Shown: positions 12,401 to 23,200 of the stretch, piece by piece
Position numbering within the stretch: the first letter of the stretch is position 1
Layout of the letters: the number at the start of each line of letters is the position of its first letter
Assembly (NCBI RefSeq): GCF_932276165.1
Contig: NC_064012.1
Span: 8,563,501-8,627,500 of the forward strand
Reading direction: 5' to 3'
Length of the DNA stretch: 64,000 bases
Source of the DNA: Plutella xylostella
Lineage: Eukaryota > Arthropoda > Insecta > Lepidoptera > Plutellidae
Notes under the pieces: model-generated
What the model saw: the letters and a program-made list of their open reading frames with translations, nothing else
The model's database searches: none
Told to the model about the DNA's origin: nothing
Translations under genes and position numbers: made by a program

Positions 12401-15400
12401 GTACGGAAAACCTCACGAAACATCACGAGGGGGGAGGGGGGGTCTCGTTAGACATCACGTGTATTAATTTTTTGTCAAAAAGCGCTAGATATTTCTAAAC
12501 CGAAATTTTTAATGGCGCAAAAAAAATTACGATTTGTAGTATGACCTTGATTGACTCGCCCACCGTTTCTAAGCAACGTCTCCCCGCGCGCCGCGGTTAA
12601 TAAATAAATGTTTTTTAATTCAAAACGCAATTTTCGTTATATTTTTTCTAGACAAAAATAGCCTTTACATAGACTTCCAAAAAATACACGTGATTCAGGG
12701 GGGGGGAGGGGGGGTTGGTCCCAAACCTCACCAAATATCACCAGGGGGGAGGGGGGGGTCAAAAAATGAGAAAAACAACCTCACGTGATTAATGGACGGC
12801 CCCTTAGTAGGTAGTGATAGTAAATAATTATACTTCCTTAAACACATAATATGATGTACTTGCTCGATAACATTTAGAAAAATCGGAGAAAAAAATATAT
12901 CGTTGACCAGTGTTATTGTTAACATGGAAGTAATAAGTACTTGTTAGTTAGTAGTTACTTATTATTTAAAAAAATAGTCAAATGTCATACTTAATTTAGT
13001 TGACCTACTTTTTCCTCCACACTCTGAGATACAGTATAATATAGATATCTACTTTACTATGCATATACCCTATAAGTTGTGGATAAGAGTAGGACATAAT
13101 AGGTCTTATAAGTCGTTTTCGCTTGATTCACTCGGCACATAGAGGTAGAGAGTCTTTCCGATATTATGGTGGTAAATTAGACGGCATATTGTGGTACCTA
13201 CAAGAAAAAGAAGTTGTGAAACTGTACTTGATAAAATCAAACGAAGAAACAAGAGTGAGCTGAAAAGTCCCCGTAAACGTAGTTACGTACGTTGCCTTGG
13301 AAAAGTCAGTAGTCGAAATTCTTAATTAACATATTAAGTACAATTATTAATGGCGAATTAATAAGTACGAGTGGCGATCTAATTTATACTCGGCGGACAG
13401 TCGCCAGATATAAATTATCACGGTACATGCAAAAGGCCAATCTACATAATTCTCTAATTGACATAATGGTTTTTTATATGCCGATTACGCGAACGATACT
13501 CAACGTTGCGAATTTTATTAATGTGCCATCGAAATCAGGAAAAATCGTCTGATAGGTAAGTAAGTGTATCAGGCAATGTAATTATCAAACAAAGTTAATT
13601 AGAGAACTAACCTAGGGAAAATCCAGCGTATAACAGCCATTTATTAAACAATAAAGATAGGTATCGCAATAGATACGCTAATTAGCTATTATTTTTTACA
13701 CGAGGAAGTTAGTTTTTCGCTTTTCAGATGCGTGCGCTATGGCTAAGTTGATATTAATCATGATGCTCAGCGACTGGAAAATATAAATCCTTTTGCAATA
13801 GCGATTTTTCCTGTCATTAGCTTCCTACGAAATTTAATATCTTCACGAAATATCTGATACATACATACTGTAGTTAATGAGATAAACAAGTATGCTTTTA
13901 TCATCATCGGTTTCGGAACTGTACTTATATAGGTACCTTGGTTCATTGCGCAAGACAGAACTTCAGACGTTGTGTGTTAACTTTAAACTTCGATATACTA
14001 TAGTTAGGTTTAGGTATCGTATCTCTTTATCATCGTCTCTTTAGGCTGGAAGTCTCCATGTCCTTCACCACTTGTACACTTGCAGGATTCAAATAGAAGA
14101 CTAGTCTATTGGACATTATACCTTAGTTTTAAAGATGTTCATCAGGTGGTCAACTCTCTGGACTCTGAGATGCTTCATACCTAAAAAGGGTTGATTTTCA
14201 TTATCTACATGCGTTAACTCTAAAACGACTGAGTACAGCATTTGCTTGCTCATATCCTCAAGGTAGGTAGGTAACTTATTAGCAGGTTCAATATACCGAC
14301 ACTAGACCAAAAGGATGATTCAATGAAAGATTCCTCAATTCCAGTAAATTCTATAGGAGCGTTTAAACTGTGGCCGAGTGTCTGTCGTGGTGCTCGCACT
14401 TTTTGTCGCACATTATCTAATCACGTCACGCTTGCGAACTGCTGGCGAGTTCTTGCATTGTTCACCGCACTCGCGAGTTAATGACCTTACTCTGTTAATT
14501 TCTAATAGACGATAATAATGCGAGCGAAATTGTACCTGTAACCACCAGGAAATAGCCACGTTTCCTAATAGAGCCCGTGTGTGTCTTTACAGATGAACTG
14601 CTACGAGATGCCGATGAAGGTGACCATGGTGCCAGCCAGGACAAAAAGTGAAGGTAACTTTATCTAAGCTTGATTATTGCAATTTGTACTAAAGTTTAGT
14701 TACATACAGCCCTTGCAGCGGTTGGGCAATGTTGTGGTTGTTCCTGTTGTGGCCGTTGTAGGTGATCAAAAAATAGTGATCATAGGCTCCAGGGCAGACT
14801 CTCCCAACAGATCAAAAACACAACAGTACCATTCTTGACCCATTTTGTTTTGTCACTGCAGCCTGGCGACTACAGAAGAAGCTGAAAGTGTCTGCGGCCC
14901 TGCCGCCGGGCGGAGCGGGCGTATCCACCTCGCCCACGCCGCTCAACGCGCTCGAGATACAGAAGCGCTTCGACCACCTGTTCACCGAGACCGACGACAT
15001 CGTCAAGGAGCACGCCAAGCTCGTGCAGGACATCAACAGCCTGCGCCAGGTCGTGTTCGTCGCGCCCCTCGCCGACGAAACGAAGGACTATGACGAATCC
15101 GTCTACCACGAGATTATCGAGACCACCTCCACCACCACCGCCCGGCCGACGCCGCGGTCGTCGCCCTCCACCACGCCGCCGACCAAGTGGAGCAAGCCCG
15201 GGGGCATCCCCGTACTGCTGCTGGGAGGCGCCAGCCAGCGCCTGTCGGTGAAGAGCGCGTCGGCGCCGCGGCCCACCATCAGCCTGGTGGGCACGTCCGC
15301 GTCGCCGCTCGCCAAGCACCCCTACCCCTTTGTGGGCCCCGGCGCCGCCAAGCCCTACCGCGTGTGCATGCCCACCTCGCTGCCCGTCACCTACGCCGCG

Positions 15401-15463
15401 CCCACGCGCCGGCCCTCGCTCTGGAGCCGGCTACTCTCCTTCTTCCCGCGGCTCACGGGGTAG
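9447..15463 (+). CDS. Secreted protein of unknown family (254 aa, three exons)
   Basis: Exons 9447-9548, 14593-14653 and 14862-15463 join in phase with good GT/AG sites (gag|gtaagt, aag|gtaact). The lengths 102+61+602 give 254 codons plus stop. Residues 1-19 (MRCHQVLQIVLLLLSEAIA) form a textbook signal peptide. The mature part starts FRIYNPRRVYMPTLE. An amphipathic Leu/Glu/Lys stretch at about 80-115 (EIQKRFDHLFTETDDIVKEH) could form a coiled coil. A Thr/Ser/Pro-rich, mucin-like segment at about 131-150 (ETTSTTTARPTPRSSPSTTP) looks O-glycosylated. The tail is Pro/Ser-rich and ends SRLLSFFPRLTG. There are only two Cys in the mature chain. I do not recognise the family; an extracellular or cuticle-associated role is inference. 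The third exon is far more GC-rich than its surroundings. Start chosen because the ATG opens the signal peptide. Confidence 0.7.
10556..11070 (-). mobile_element. Degraded antisense RTE-type LINE 3' end
   Basis: On the minus strand the segment encodes FYQSFLPVMTYGSETWTL, the C-terminal motif of RTE-clade reverse transcriptases (LPV-TYG-ETW-L). It ends, toward 10556, in the 'ccactgctgggcataggcc'-type 3' tail seen elsewhere in the window. Several stops and shifts break the frame. It lies in intron 1 of the secreted-protein gene. Confidence 0.7.
11325..11400. mobile_element. Partial copy of a TA-flanked MITE family
   Basis: Begins TA|CACCCACGAGCAATAAAAAG and then carries 'attactcctaaacggaaaag', the inverse of an internal segment of the copies at 25152 and 53533. 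The far terminus was not found, so the copy is truncated. Confidence 0.5.
11593..11808 (+). repeat. Dispersed lepidopteran repeat ('ctagctgtacccgcgagctt')
   Basis: This repeat has a fixed order: 'actagctgtacccgcgagct', 'ataaaaagtagcctatgttc', 'taccaaatttcattcaaatc', 'cagtagttttggcgtgaaag', a (CAGA)n-type run, then 'gcatttataatattagt'. A second, inverted copy lies at 55541-55767. It is common in moth and butterfly introns; its class (SINE/LINE tail/Helitron) is not settled from sequence alone. Confidence 0.7.
12352..12806. mobile_element. PIF/Harbinger-like MITE with TTA target-site duplication
   Basis: The element body 12355-12803 begins GGGGCCGTCCATTAATCACG and ends with its exact inverse. 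It is flanked by TTA on both sides (12352-12354, 12804-12806). A 3-bp TWA duplication with GGG-starting termini is the signature of the PIF/Harbinger superfamily. Inside are mirror-related blocks of 'cctcac...tcac' plus long G-runs (12388-12409, 12428-12443, 12699-12714, 12744-12759). No transposase, so non-autonomous. Confidence 0.8.
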
Positions 15464-17050
15464 ACCCCCTCTGTTACGTATTGTGTCGTAATTACTTGCC
15501 AGTTTCATGGTTGCATGCATTTATGTTCAAACGCAGCTGAATTCCGCTTGTCTCCGTTCCAACGGGCTAATTGCGATTTTTGTCATTACACCGCACTTCA
15601 CGCGCACGCGATCATATGAAACTGAATTAGTTGTAATTAAATAGCTGGTAAAAACTTAGGTACAAGTGTATTATGTATATGTTGATTGCGTTTATTAATT
15701 TATGGGTTGCGTATTTTTATAAAATGTGATTGAACATGTTACGAGATTGTGTTTTATTCTGTTGTTGTTCTAAAGTCGTGAGATACCGGAAACATTACGT
15801 AAGGCATATGTAAGTAAAGTTCCGCGGGTCGAAGGGTATTGAATAATCATTGTGAGTTACGAATAGGTACTGAAGCTACGTGAATGTTTTCCGGTACAAT
15901 GGAAGGAAGTGTAGATAACCTGATCGTAGAACCTGTTAGGCCTTATCCGGCATAGGTTCGGAGACGGTGGCGAGTAGATGTATGATAAGCAGCGCCGGTA
16001 GGTGCCTACGCGTGCGCATCACTCGCGTGATGCCGTCTCTAATTGCATATGTCGACTGTGTGTACGTATTGTTTTCGTTTTTACACTTTTACGCTCCAGA
16101 AGGAAAAGTTGAGCGCACTCAGTATGAAATAATTGTCGTTTGCCGCGTTATGTATGAGGCTTCGGTCTTACATCATTCAAGCAAAACAAAGATCTGTGCC
16201 ATTGATCCCCGCCCTCTGTTCTGATTTACATTTAATTAGGGAGTAATTGACACTGATTTGGCATCGTAAACAAAAACTTAGGTACCTAATTAGCCTGTGA
16301 AATTTGATATTCCCACGGTCTTTTCTTCGGAAACAAGGTAGAAGATAGTATACTGAATACAAAACATTTAATTATAAAAAAGATTCATTTCTTAGTAACA
16401 AACGGTATTTAATATTTTAATATTATTATAGATAGATCTTATTTACTAACACCAGTTCAACAGTACCTAAATGTAGTCCCTAAAACTCCTAAAAGTAAAA
16501 GAACAGAAATATATGCTTATGTTAGTTACAAACTTATGTAGTAGCACGTAATTACTCAGCCGATGATAATGATTCGATTTAGGTTAATAATTTAGTGTAT
16601 TTCGTGAAAAATTCTTACGTCCTAGTAGGTACACACCTACTTAAACCTAGTCAAAGCTGAGGCGCGAGCATAGGATTCGATACTATTTTCGAATCTACAC
16701 GAAGGGTCGCTTTTACCAAATGCTAAACGTATTTAAATCAAATTTTAAATACATTTTGTACTAACTGGTAGACGTATGACAGGCTACTAAATACGTTTAG
16801 CGTTTGGTGAAATTCCACCTAACATGGAAAAAACAAATGCCACTTTTGGAACTAACAAATTTGCCTTACATTTTGACAGTGACATTTGACGATACGCAAC
16901 CAATACGCAACGTAAACGGAGGTTTCGAATCCTGTGCTCGGGCAACTGTTATGAGGACAAATCGCAAATTCATTAATTTCACTGCAAATAACAACACTTC
17001 AATTTCTATTTTCTTTCTTAAATTTATATGACTATAAACTATTTTATTGT
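15464..17050. other. Non-coding region between the secreted-protein gene and NCKX-A
   Basis: Contains the 3' UTR of the secreted-protein gene and AT-rich spacer. Short open frames here lack splice or homology support. Confidence 0.35.
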
Positions 17051-17058
17051 ACCTATGT

Positions 17059-17064
17059 TTTATT
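17059..17064 (-). terminator. Candidate polyadenylation signal of NCKX-A
   Basis: TTTATT on the plus strand (AATAAA on minus), 138 bp past the stop codon. Confidence 0.4.
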
Positions 17065-17201
17065 AGGTAGACGTCCCATTTCAAAATTTGTGTTTTTAGT
17101 CATTTAATAGTAAAAAAAAATATTATGCAGTAGATAGTTTTATCACCTCATTCATGTCTTTAAGTACACCTTAATTAAGACTGTGTAGTTCTTACTTAAT
17201 T

Positions 17202-20200
17202 CTAATGCGGGCAAACAGGCAGATTGACAACAAAGAATACATTGAGCTCTAGCAGCGCTGCCAATATGACGAAGCCCAGATATATCACAGCACAGGTGAC
17301 CCCAACCCGCCAGTCCAGGCTGAACTTATTCAGCGCTAAACAGCCATACAGCGCAAAAAGGGTGGAAAGCAGCGATATAGCGCTGTAGGAGATGCCGCTA
17401 GAATTTATCGTCACCTGAAACAAAATAATAGATGGTGTTAATTATCGAGTGTCGACCTTATGCTTCCGATTTCATTTCGTGTGTGTTATCCGGCGGTCAA
17501 ATGTATGGTAGTATGGTATATGCCAAGCCCTATGAGACAAACACCGAGTAAAAAGTAGGTATACCCCCCGAACATCGGGCAAAGCATTGAACGACCATCG
17601 CAAATCATATCATGTCTTCAGTTCTTCTATTAGATAGATTTGTAAGTTAAGTTTTAAAACAGATATTTGCTCTCGGGTCTTGGGTGTTAGTATTATGAAT
17701 ATAGATCTATCTATGTATCTATGTAAATATAATATATCAGCTGTCCGATACCCATGTTACAGGCTCTGCCTAGTTTGAAGTCGAATGGCCGTGTGTGACA
17801 TCGCTCCACATACATATATTATTACTATTTGCACGTAAAGTTCTAAGCTGCTTTTACCCAGGTGATAAAAAAATAAATAATAATAATAATATGTGGGAAA
17901 CATATTATTATTATTATTTATTTTTTTATTATTTATTTATCAAATTATTTTACAGAATTATTGATTACTTATATCATTGCATCACAAAAATCACAGAGAT
18001 TTGTCCGTGATGAATCATTCCACGTAATTAGGTACTTAATAACTAATTATACTTATTTATATTTTATACAATACACAAACTTATTCAATATTACACGTTA
18101 ATTAAATAAGTACAATATATAGTGGGTAGTTTAATAATAAACCATATAATTATTATTATTTCCATTTTGCGTTCCATGATGCTCTTACCCAGTGCTGGGA
18201 TACATATTATTATTATTATTTGCCAGTAGTTGACTACGCTGCTCTTACCCAGGAAATATCCCCTCATATTATTAGGTAGGTACTTATTATTTGCACATAT
18301 ATTTCCATGATGCTCTTACCCAGTGATGGTCGGGGGTGGCGGGGTAGAACAGCGACTTGATCAGCCACGGCAGGCCTAGACACAGCAGGATGTCGAACGT
18401 GTTGGAGCCTATGGAGTTGCTGATACCCATGGAGCCGTGGCCTGGAAATAATTAATATTAATATGTTTTAGTTTTAGATTTGCTATGATGTGATGTGTTT
18501 TTTTAATCTACCCATGGTCATATTATTATACTTACCATGAATCTAGATAAGCAGGTAGGTACAGGTAAATTACTTTGGAGACGTTTTTGTATATGTAGTG
18601 GGATTGCGTATTTACAGGGATCATTGATTCGAAAATTTACATTTTGATTTAATTTTACCTATCATTGTTATTACATTGTACCCTAAATTCAACCGTAACT
18701 TCGGATGAACAAAAATTACCACTACATATGCAAAAACGTCTTCAAAGTAATTTAGCTTACTTACTTAGTTATTTTAGAAACAAGATGAAGGAAATTCCAA
18801 TGATCCTAGGTAACTTTATGAGAAACCCGATATTATAGTCTAGGCCTGGATCGTGCCTAGTTGCCTAACAATACAGAGTTCAATTTTATGAATGTTTGAT
18901 ATTGTTTACTTTACGTTATACAACAGACTTTCAAATAGTCAATATGTACTTACATTTACATATAGATACAAACAGTTAACAATTTAATAAATCGTGCGTG
19001 CATTATGGATAGTAAAAGTGTACCAACGTTTAGAAAATTTATTGTTTCCATGGCGGTTATATCATGAGTTCACAGTATCAAATGTACTTAGTACCAATCG
19101 GACATAACAAAAGATTGATATGCATAGTAATTTATTTAGTGTAGTGGTAGTGTGCTGTGGTACTTTTTCCATATTTTTGTGTAGTATCGAATTACCACGT
19201 AAGTCCGTGATAGGCCTTCAGGAGTAGCATAGTTTATTAAAATTAGACGATCCTTACAACGATCGGGGGATTGAGTCAATAAGTTTAATTACCTTGGTTG
19301 GTGACTACGACACTGGAGATGGCTTCAGGGAGGCTGGTGCCGGCCGCCAGTATCGTCAGGCCCGTGATGCTGTCTGGAAGATTCAGCGTGTCTCCTGCAA
19401 ATTATTATTAGACATCACATTTATATAGGTGTTCACTTGATTCGATTATTTCTTCGAACGATAGACAGTACCTACTTACTGATGATTAAAGCATTAAAAA
19501 GTTAAGTTTATGGAAATAAGAAATAACCTTTTTCTAACTACTGAGAGCTGGATTCTTCGCTTGCGTTGTAAAAACTAACTTCTTTAACTAACTAACAGGT
19601 ATTTATCTTCTTGTGTCGACGACAAACTAAGAAAGTCGCTAAATAATAAGTTCGCAGAATTAGGCCATCTAGCTATCTATACATATAGGTACCTACAGGG
19701 TGTTAAAAAAGCGCTGTATGCTCATAAGCTATACTTGAAACTTCACTCTTAGTTCCTTCCTATACTAACCAATAACAGTGATGATCCACGCCTCCAAATA
19801 AGACACGGTGGCGATCCACGCGATGCACATCATGAAACACAGGGCGACGAGGTTGGGGTGGTTCCGGCAGTCAGGGATGGAGGTCCACAGCAGGAACCTG
19901 ATGGGCCACGTCACCATCCAGTACAGCTTCGAGAATGTCGAGGACTTATCTCCCGGCCAGCTCCAGATGGACTCTGTACTTGATTCTGGTGAAAGGGTTA
20001 AGGGAGTTAGTGATTGAAACATTTTTTTAAACAGGGTACATAATGGCTTTTTTGTAACAAAATATACTACATATATTCACTTTAGTAAATGGTAACAAAT
20101 CAAAACACTTTGACCTAGTGAAGTGCCGAGAGTTCAGAGAAGGACCTATGTATTATATGGCCAGCGTGGTGGACTAGGCCTAAGAACCCTTCCTTCATTG

Positions 20201-23200
20201 GAAGGAGACCGTGCTTCAGCAGTGGTGACGTGATCGGTCGTGATGATGAGTGCATTTTAGTTATTTTAATATTTGTATCATACCTAAATCGCTACCAACG
20301 CTTCGCTTCTCCGCGTCCACAGCCGTGCCATTTTCCATGTGATGATGGGCAGCGCCGTTCAAATTGGTGTACGAAGATCCGTTCACTAGGTTGGACTGTG
20401 CGTAAGACCCATTCACGAAACGAGGAGATGCCAATGCTTTTTCTGTGAAAATAATGAGATTAGTAAGAAGGTAAATATTATTTTTCTTCTTTAATTTTCT
20501 AAGTAAAACCTAAGCATGGACTTAGGTTCCACTCATTGATATTTTGACCTTTTTTATATTAGTATTCGTATATGTATATATATAAGTGCTGCAAGTCATA
20601 GAAGTTAAGTTCTGCATAACTTGGTGTTCTTCGTTGGGAAGCCGGCAGTTGACCTCTAGACCTCGACCGGTAAGGCTCTCATTGACTAGTACTCGTAACT
20701 CGTATCGTAAGGCATCACTTCCGACCACGGTGCTTACGTTAAATGCCAACTCGTGGTATAACGCTTTCTTACCGCACATACATAGGTATAATTGCATATT
20801 ATGTATGTACGGTACAATGTTGAAGTTGATAAGGATAGCTTTAGGACAGTTCTATAAGAATGTTTGTAAACAGTATCTGTATCTGCAAATTATTATTGCT
20901 TCTGTGATTGATGACTGACTTTATATTTGGGTCAACTATGTATAAGACAGTACTAGACTACCTTTAGCCAACAGAGGCGTAACTTCCGTATACGGCTTGG
21001 GCTTGTTGAATCCACAGCACCCACTTCGGACGAAACGTGACAGCTTTCCATTGAACACCATGGCTGAAAAGATCAATTCATGTTAAATTATTTGTAGTTG
21101 GTCTGAGTTATATTATAATTACATTATTTTTTGGGTCACTAATAATGTCACCAAATCGAACCAAACCACTAACCTACCATTTCCCGACACAACCAAAAAA
21201 TATTTAGATCATTTTTAATCTAGGGGTGCGAAGTATGTAGTTATCAAACAACAGTAATTACACTGTATACAGTGTAACATTAATACTGAACTAAGCATTA
21301 ATTAAGAGTTGTGGTGGCGGAACGGTTAAGATGCTCGACCCTTATTCGTGAGTCCATGCCTTCGAATTCTGCCATTTAACATTAAAATAATTAAATAAGG
21401 CATTTGTGTACAATTATACCACGTACTCTTATGGAGAAGGAAAACATAATGATGAAACCTGAACATTTAGATTTTAGATCCTAAGTTTTTCCACCCGAAG
21501 TGCATAGCACTCATTTAAACTATATCTATATGTGAAAACCTTTAACTGGCATGTTTGTTACTATTAATTTAACTATTCCTAGTTCTATAATTCCATGCTG
21601 TTGGTTTTCCATGCTTCATTAATAAATAAATAAATAAAAAAAGGCGATACAAATGTAGGTAAATACAAATAATAGACGGTGGCTTGCCAATGTGACTACC
21701 TCTTCGGGGATTGCAGTCAAAGACATATTTATAACACTAATAAAATCGCAAAAGCCCTTACCAAGTATGTAGAAGATATACATGAGGACAAGCAGCAGTG
21801 CCTCTTGCCAGCAGACCATGTCGTCCAGCAGTGTTAGGATCAGAGCCACCACGGCCACGGCGTACATGAGGCAGTCCCGAGACACCGACCACCAGTCCAG
21901 GTCTATCGCCTGGAGTGGGAGATATCAGGTCAGGTGTGAGGATGTAGAGACGTAGGTAAACCCATTGAGGCAGCGGTAGTATAATATGTTGAAGTATGTA
22001 GATACCTACCTATTATGATTATGTTTGAATTTTCGGAATTGAATTTTTGTTGTTAGTTGATAGTAAATTAAGTGCTATACCGAAGGCTATACTCGCTTCA
22101 ATGGGTTTATCTGTTTAACATAGGTAAGTAGATAGAAAACATGTCAAAATTCTGATTTATAGATAGAGAGTTGTGAAGTGAGTGTTTCAGTAAAGCTGAC
22201 TTGTAGGTATTATTTCGACAAACTTTGGGAATACTAGGATCTACTTTAATTATTATTTAATATAAAATGTATTAAAATTAATTTAAGAAATGCCATAAGA
22301 AATCCTTAAATTAATACCTAGGTGATTGCTTGTGGCAAATCCCAGGTTATGGCAAGCCTCGACCGATCCTTGGTCATTACAGGCAGCTTCTGCAAGACAC
22401 GTTTAGAAATAACAACTTTTCTTTTACACACAAACGCACAGCTTAACATTCGCAAAAGAATACGAAATACTTATAAATTAGTAAAGCGTATCATCAAACA
22501 ATAATAAATGCTGTTTTAATTGCTAGATGCATGCTTATCTTGCAACATCAGCAGTTAGTTTATCTAGCGCTTGCATTGGACCTCATTGTCTCACCTTACT
22601 AGCGAGTATGCCGCAACAGGCGGGCACGGCGAGCACGTTGAAGACAGCTGAGCCCACGATGGCACCCACCCCCAGGTCTCCCTCAGTCACGAAGGTCCCC
22701 ACACAGTTGATGAACAGCTCCGGACTAGAACTCGCCGCTGCCATAAACGTGGCCCCTGCTATATCTTCCGCCATGTTTAGCTCTGGAATTGTTTATTTCT
22801 TTTAAATTTTGGGGAAGTTGTTTATTGTGTTATGGATCAATAAGGCGTGTTATAAGTTTGGCGTATGAATCTATGTGTGGCATAGCTCTTGATGATTCAT
22901 TGATGGGAACGCGTTTTTGTATGTCGTGATCGAGATTTTTCTATCGTTCAGCCAGATGGTGTTAAGCGACCTTATGGAATTATCAGAAGTTATTTACTTG
23001 GGATAGGTCATTCTTATGTATGAATGATTGATGTATGTATGTATGTATTTGTGCTGGGTCCATTGCATCAAAGTTCAGCGCTCGGCGCATTGAACCTCGG
23101 TGTCAATAACAGACTCATTGTGGCTTTATGAAACGACTCGCTGACCCTTTTATAATATTATTGAGATGCACTTCCAACCAAAGAAGTAACAAGGGTTAAA

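Noticed and set aside
16804..17084. Overlapping 75- and 72-codon frames near the NCKX-A 3' end
   Set aside because: Opposite-strand shadows in AT-rich DNA; no homology or splice support.
21308..21380. A tRNA gene
   Set aside because: A- and B-box-like words are present but no cloverleaf or anticodon stem can be drawn, and a SINE body follows.
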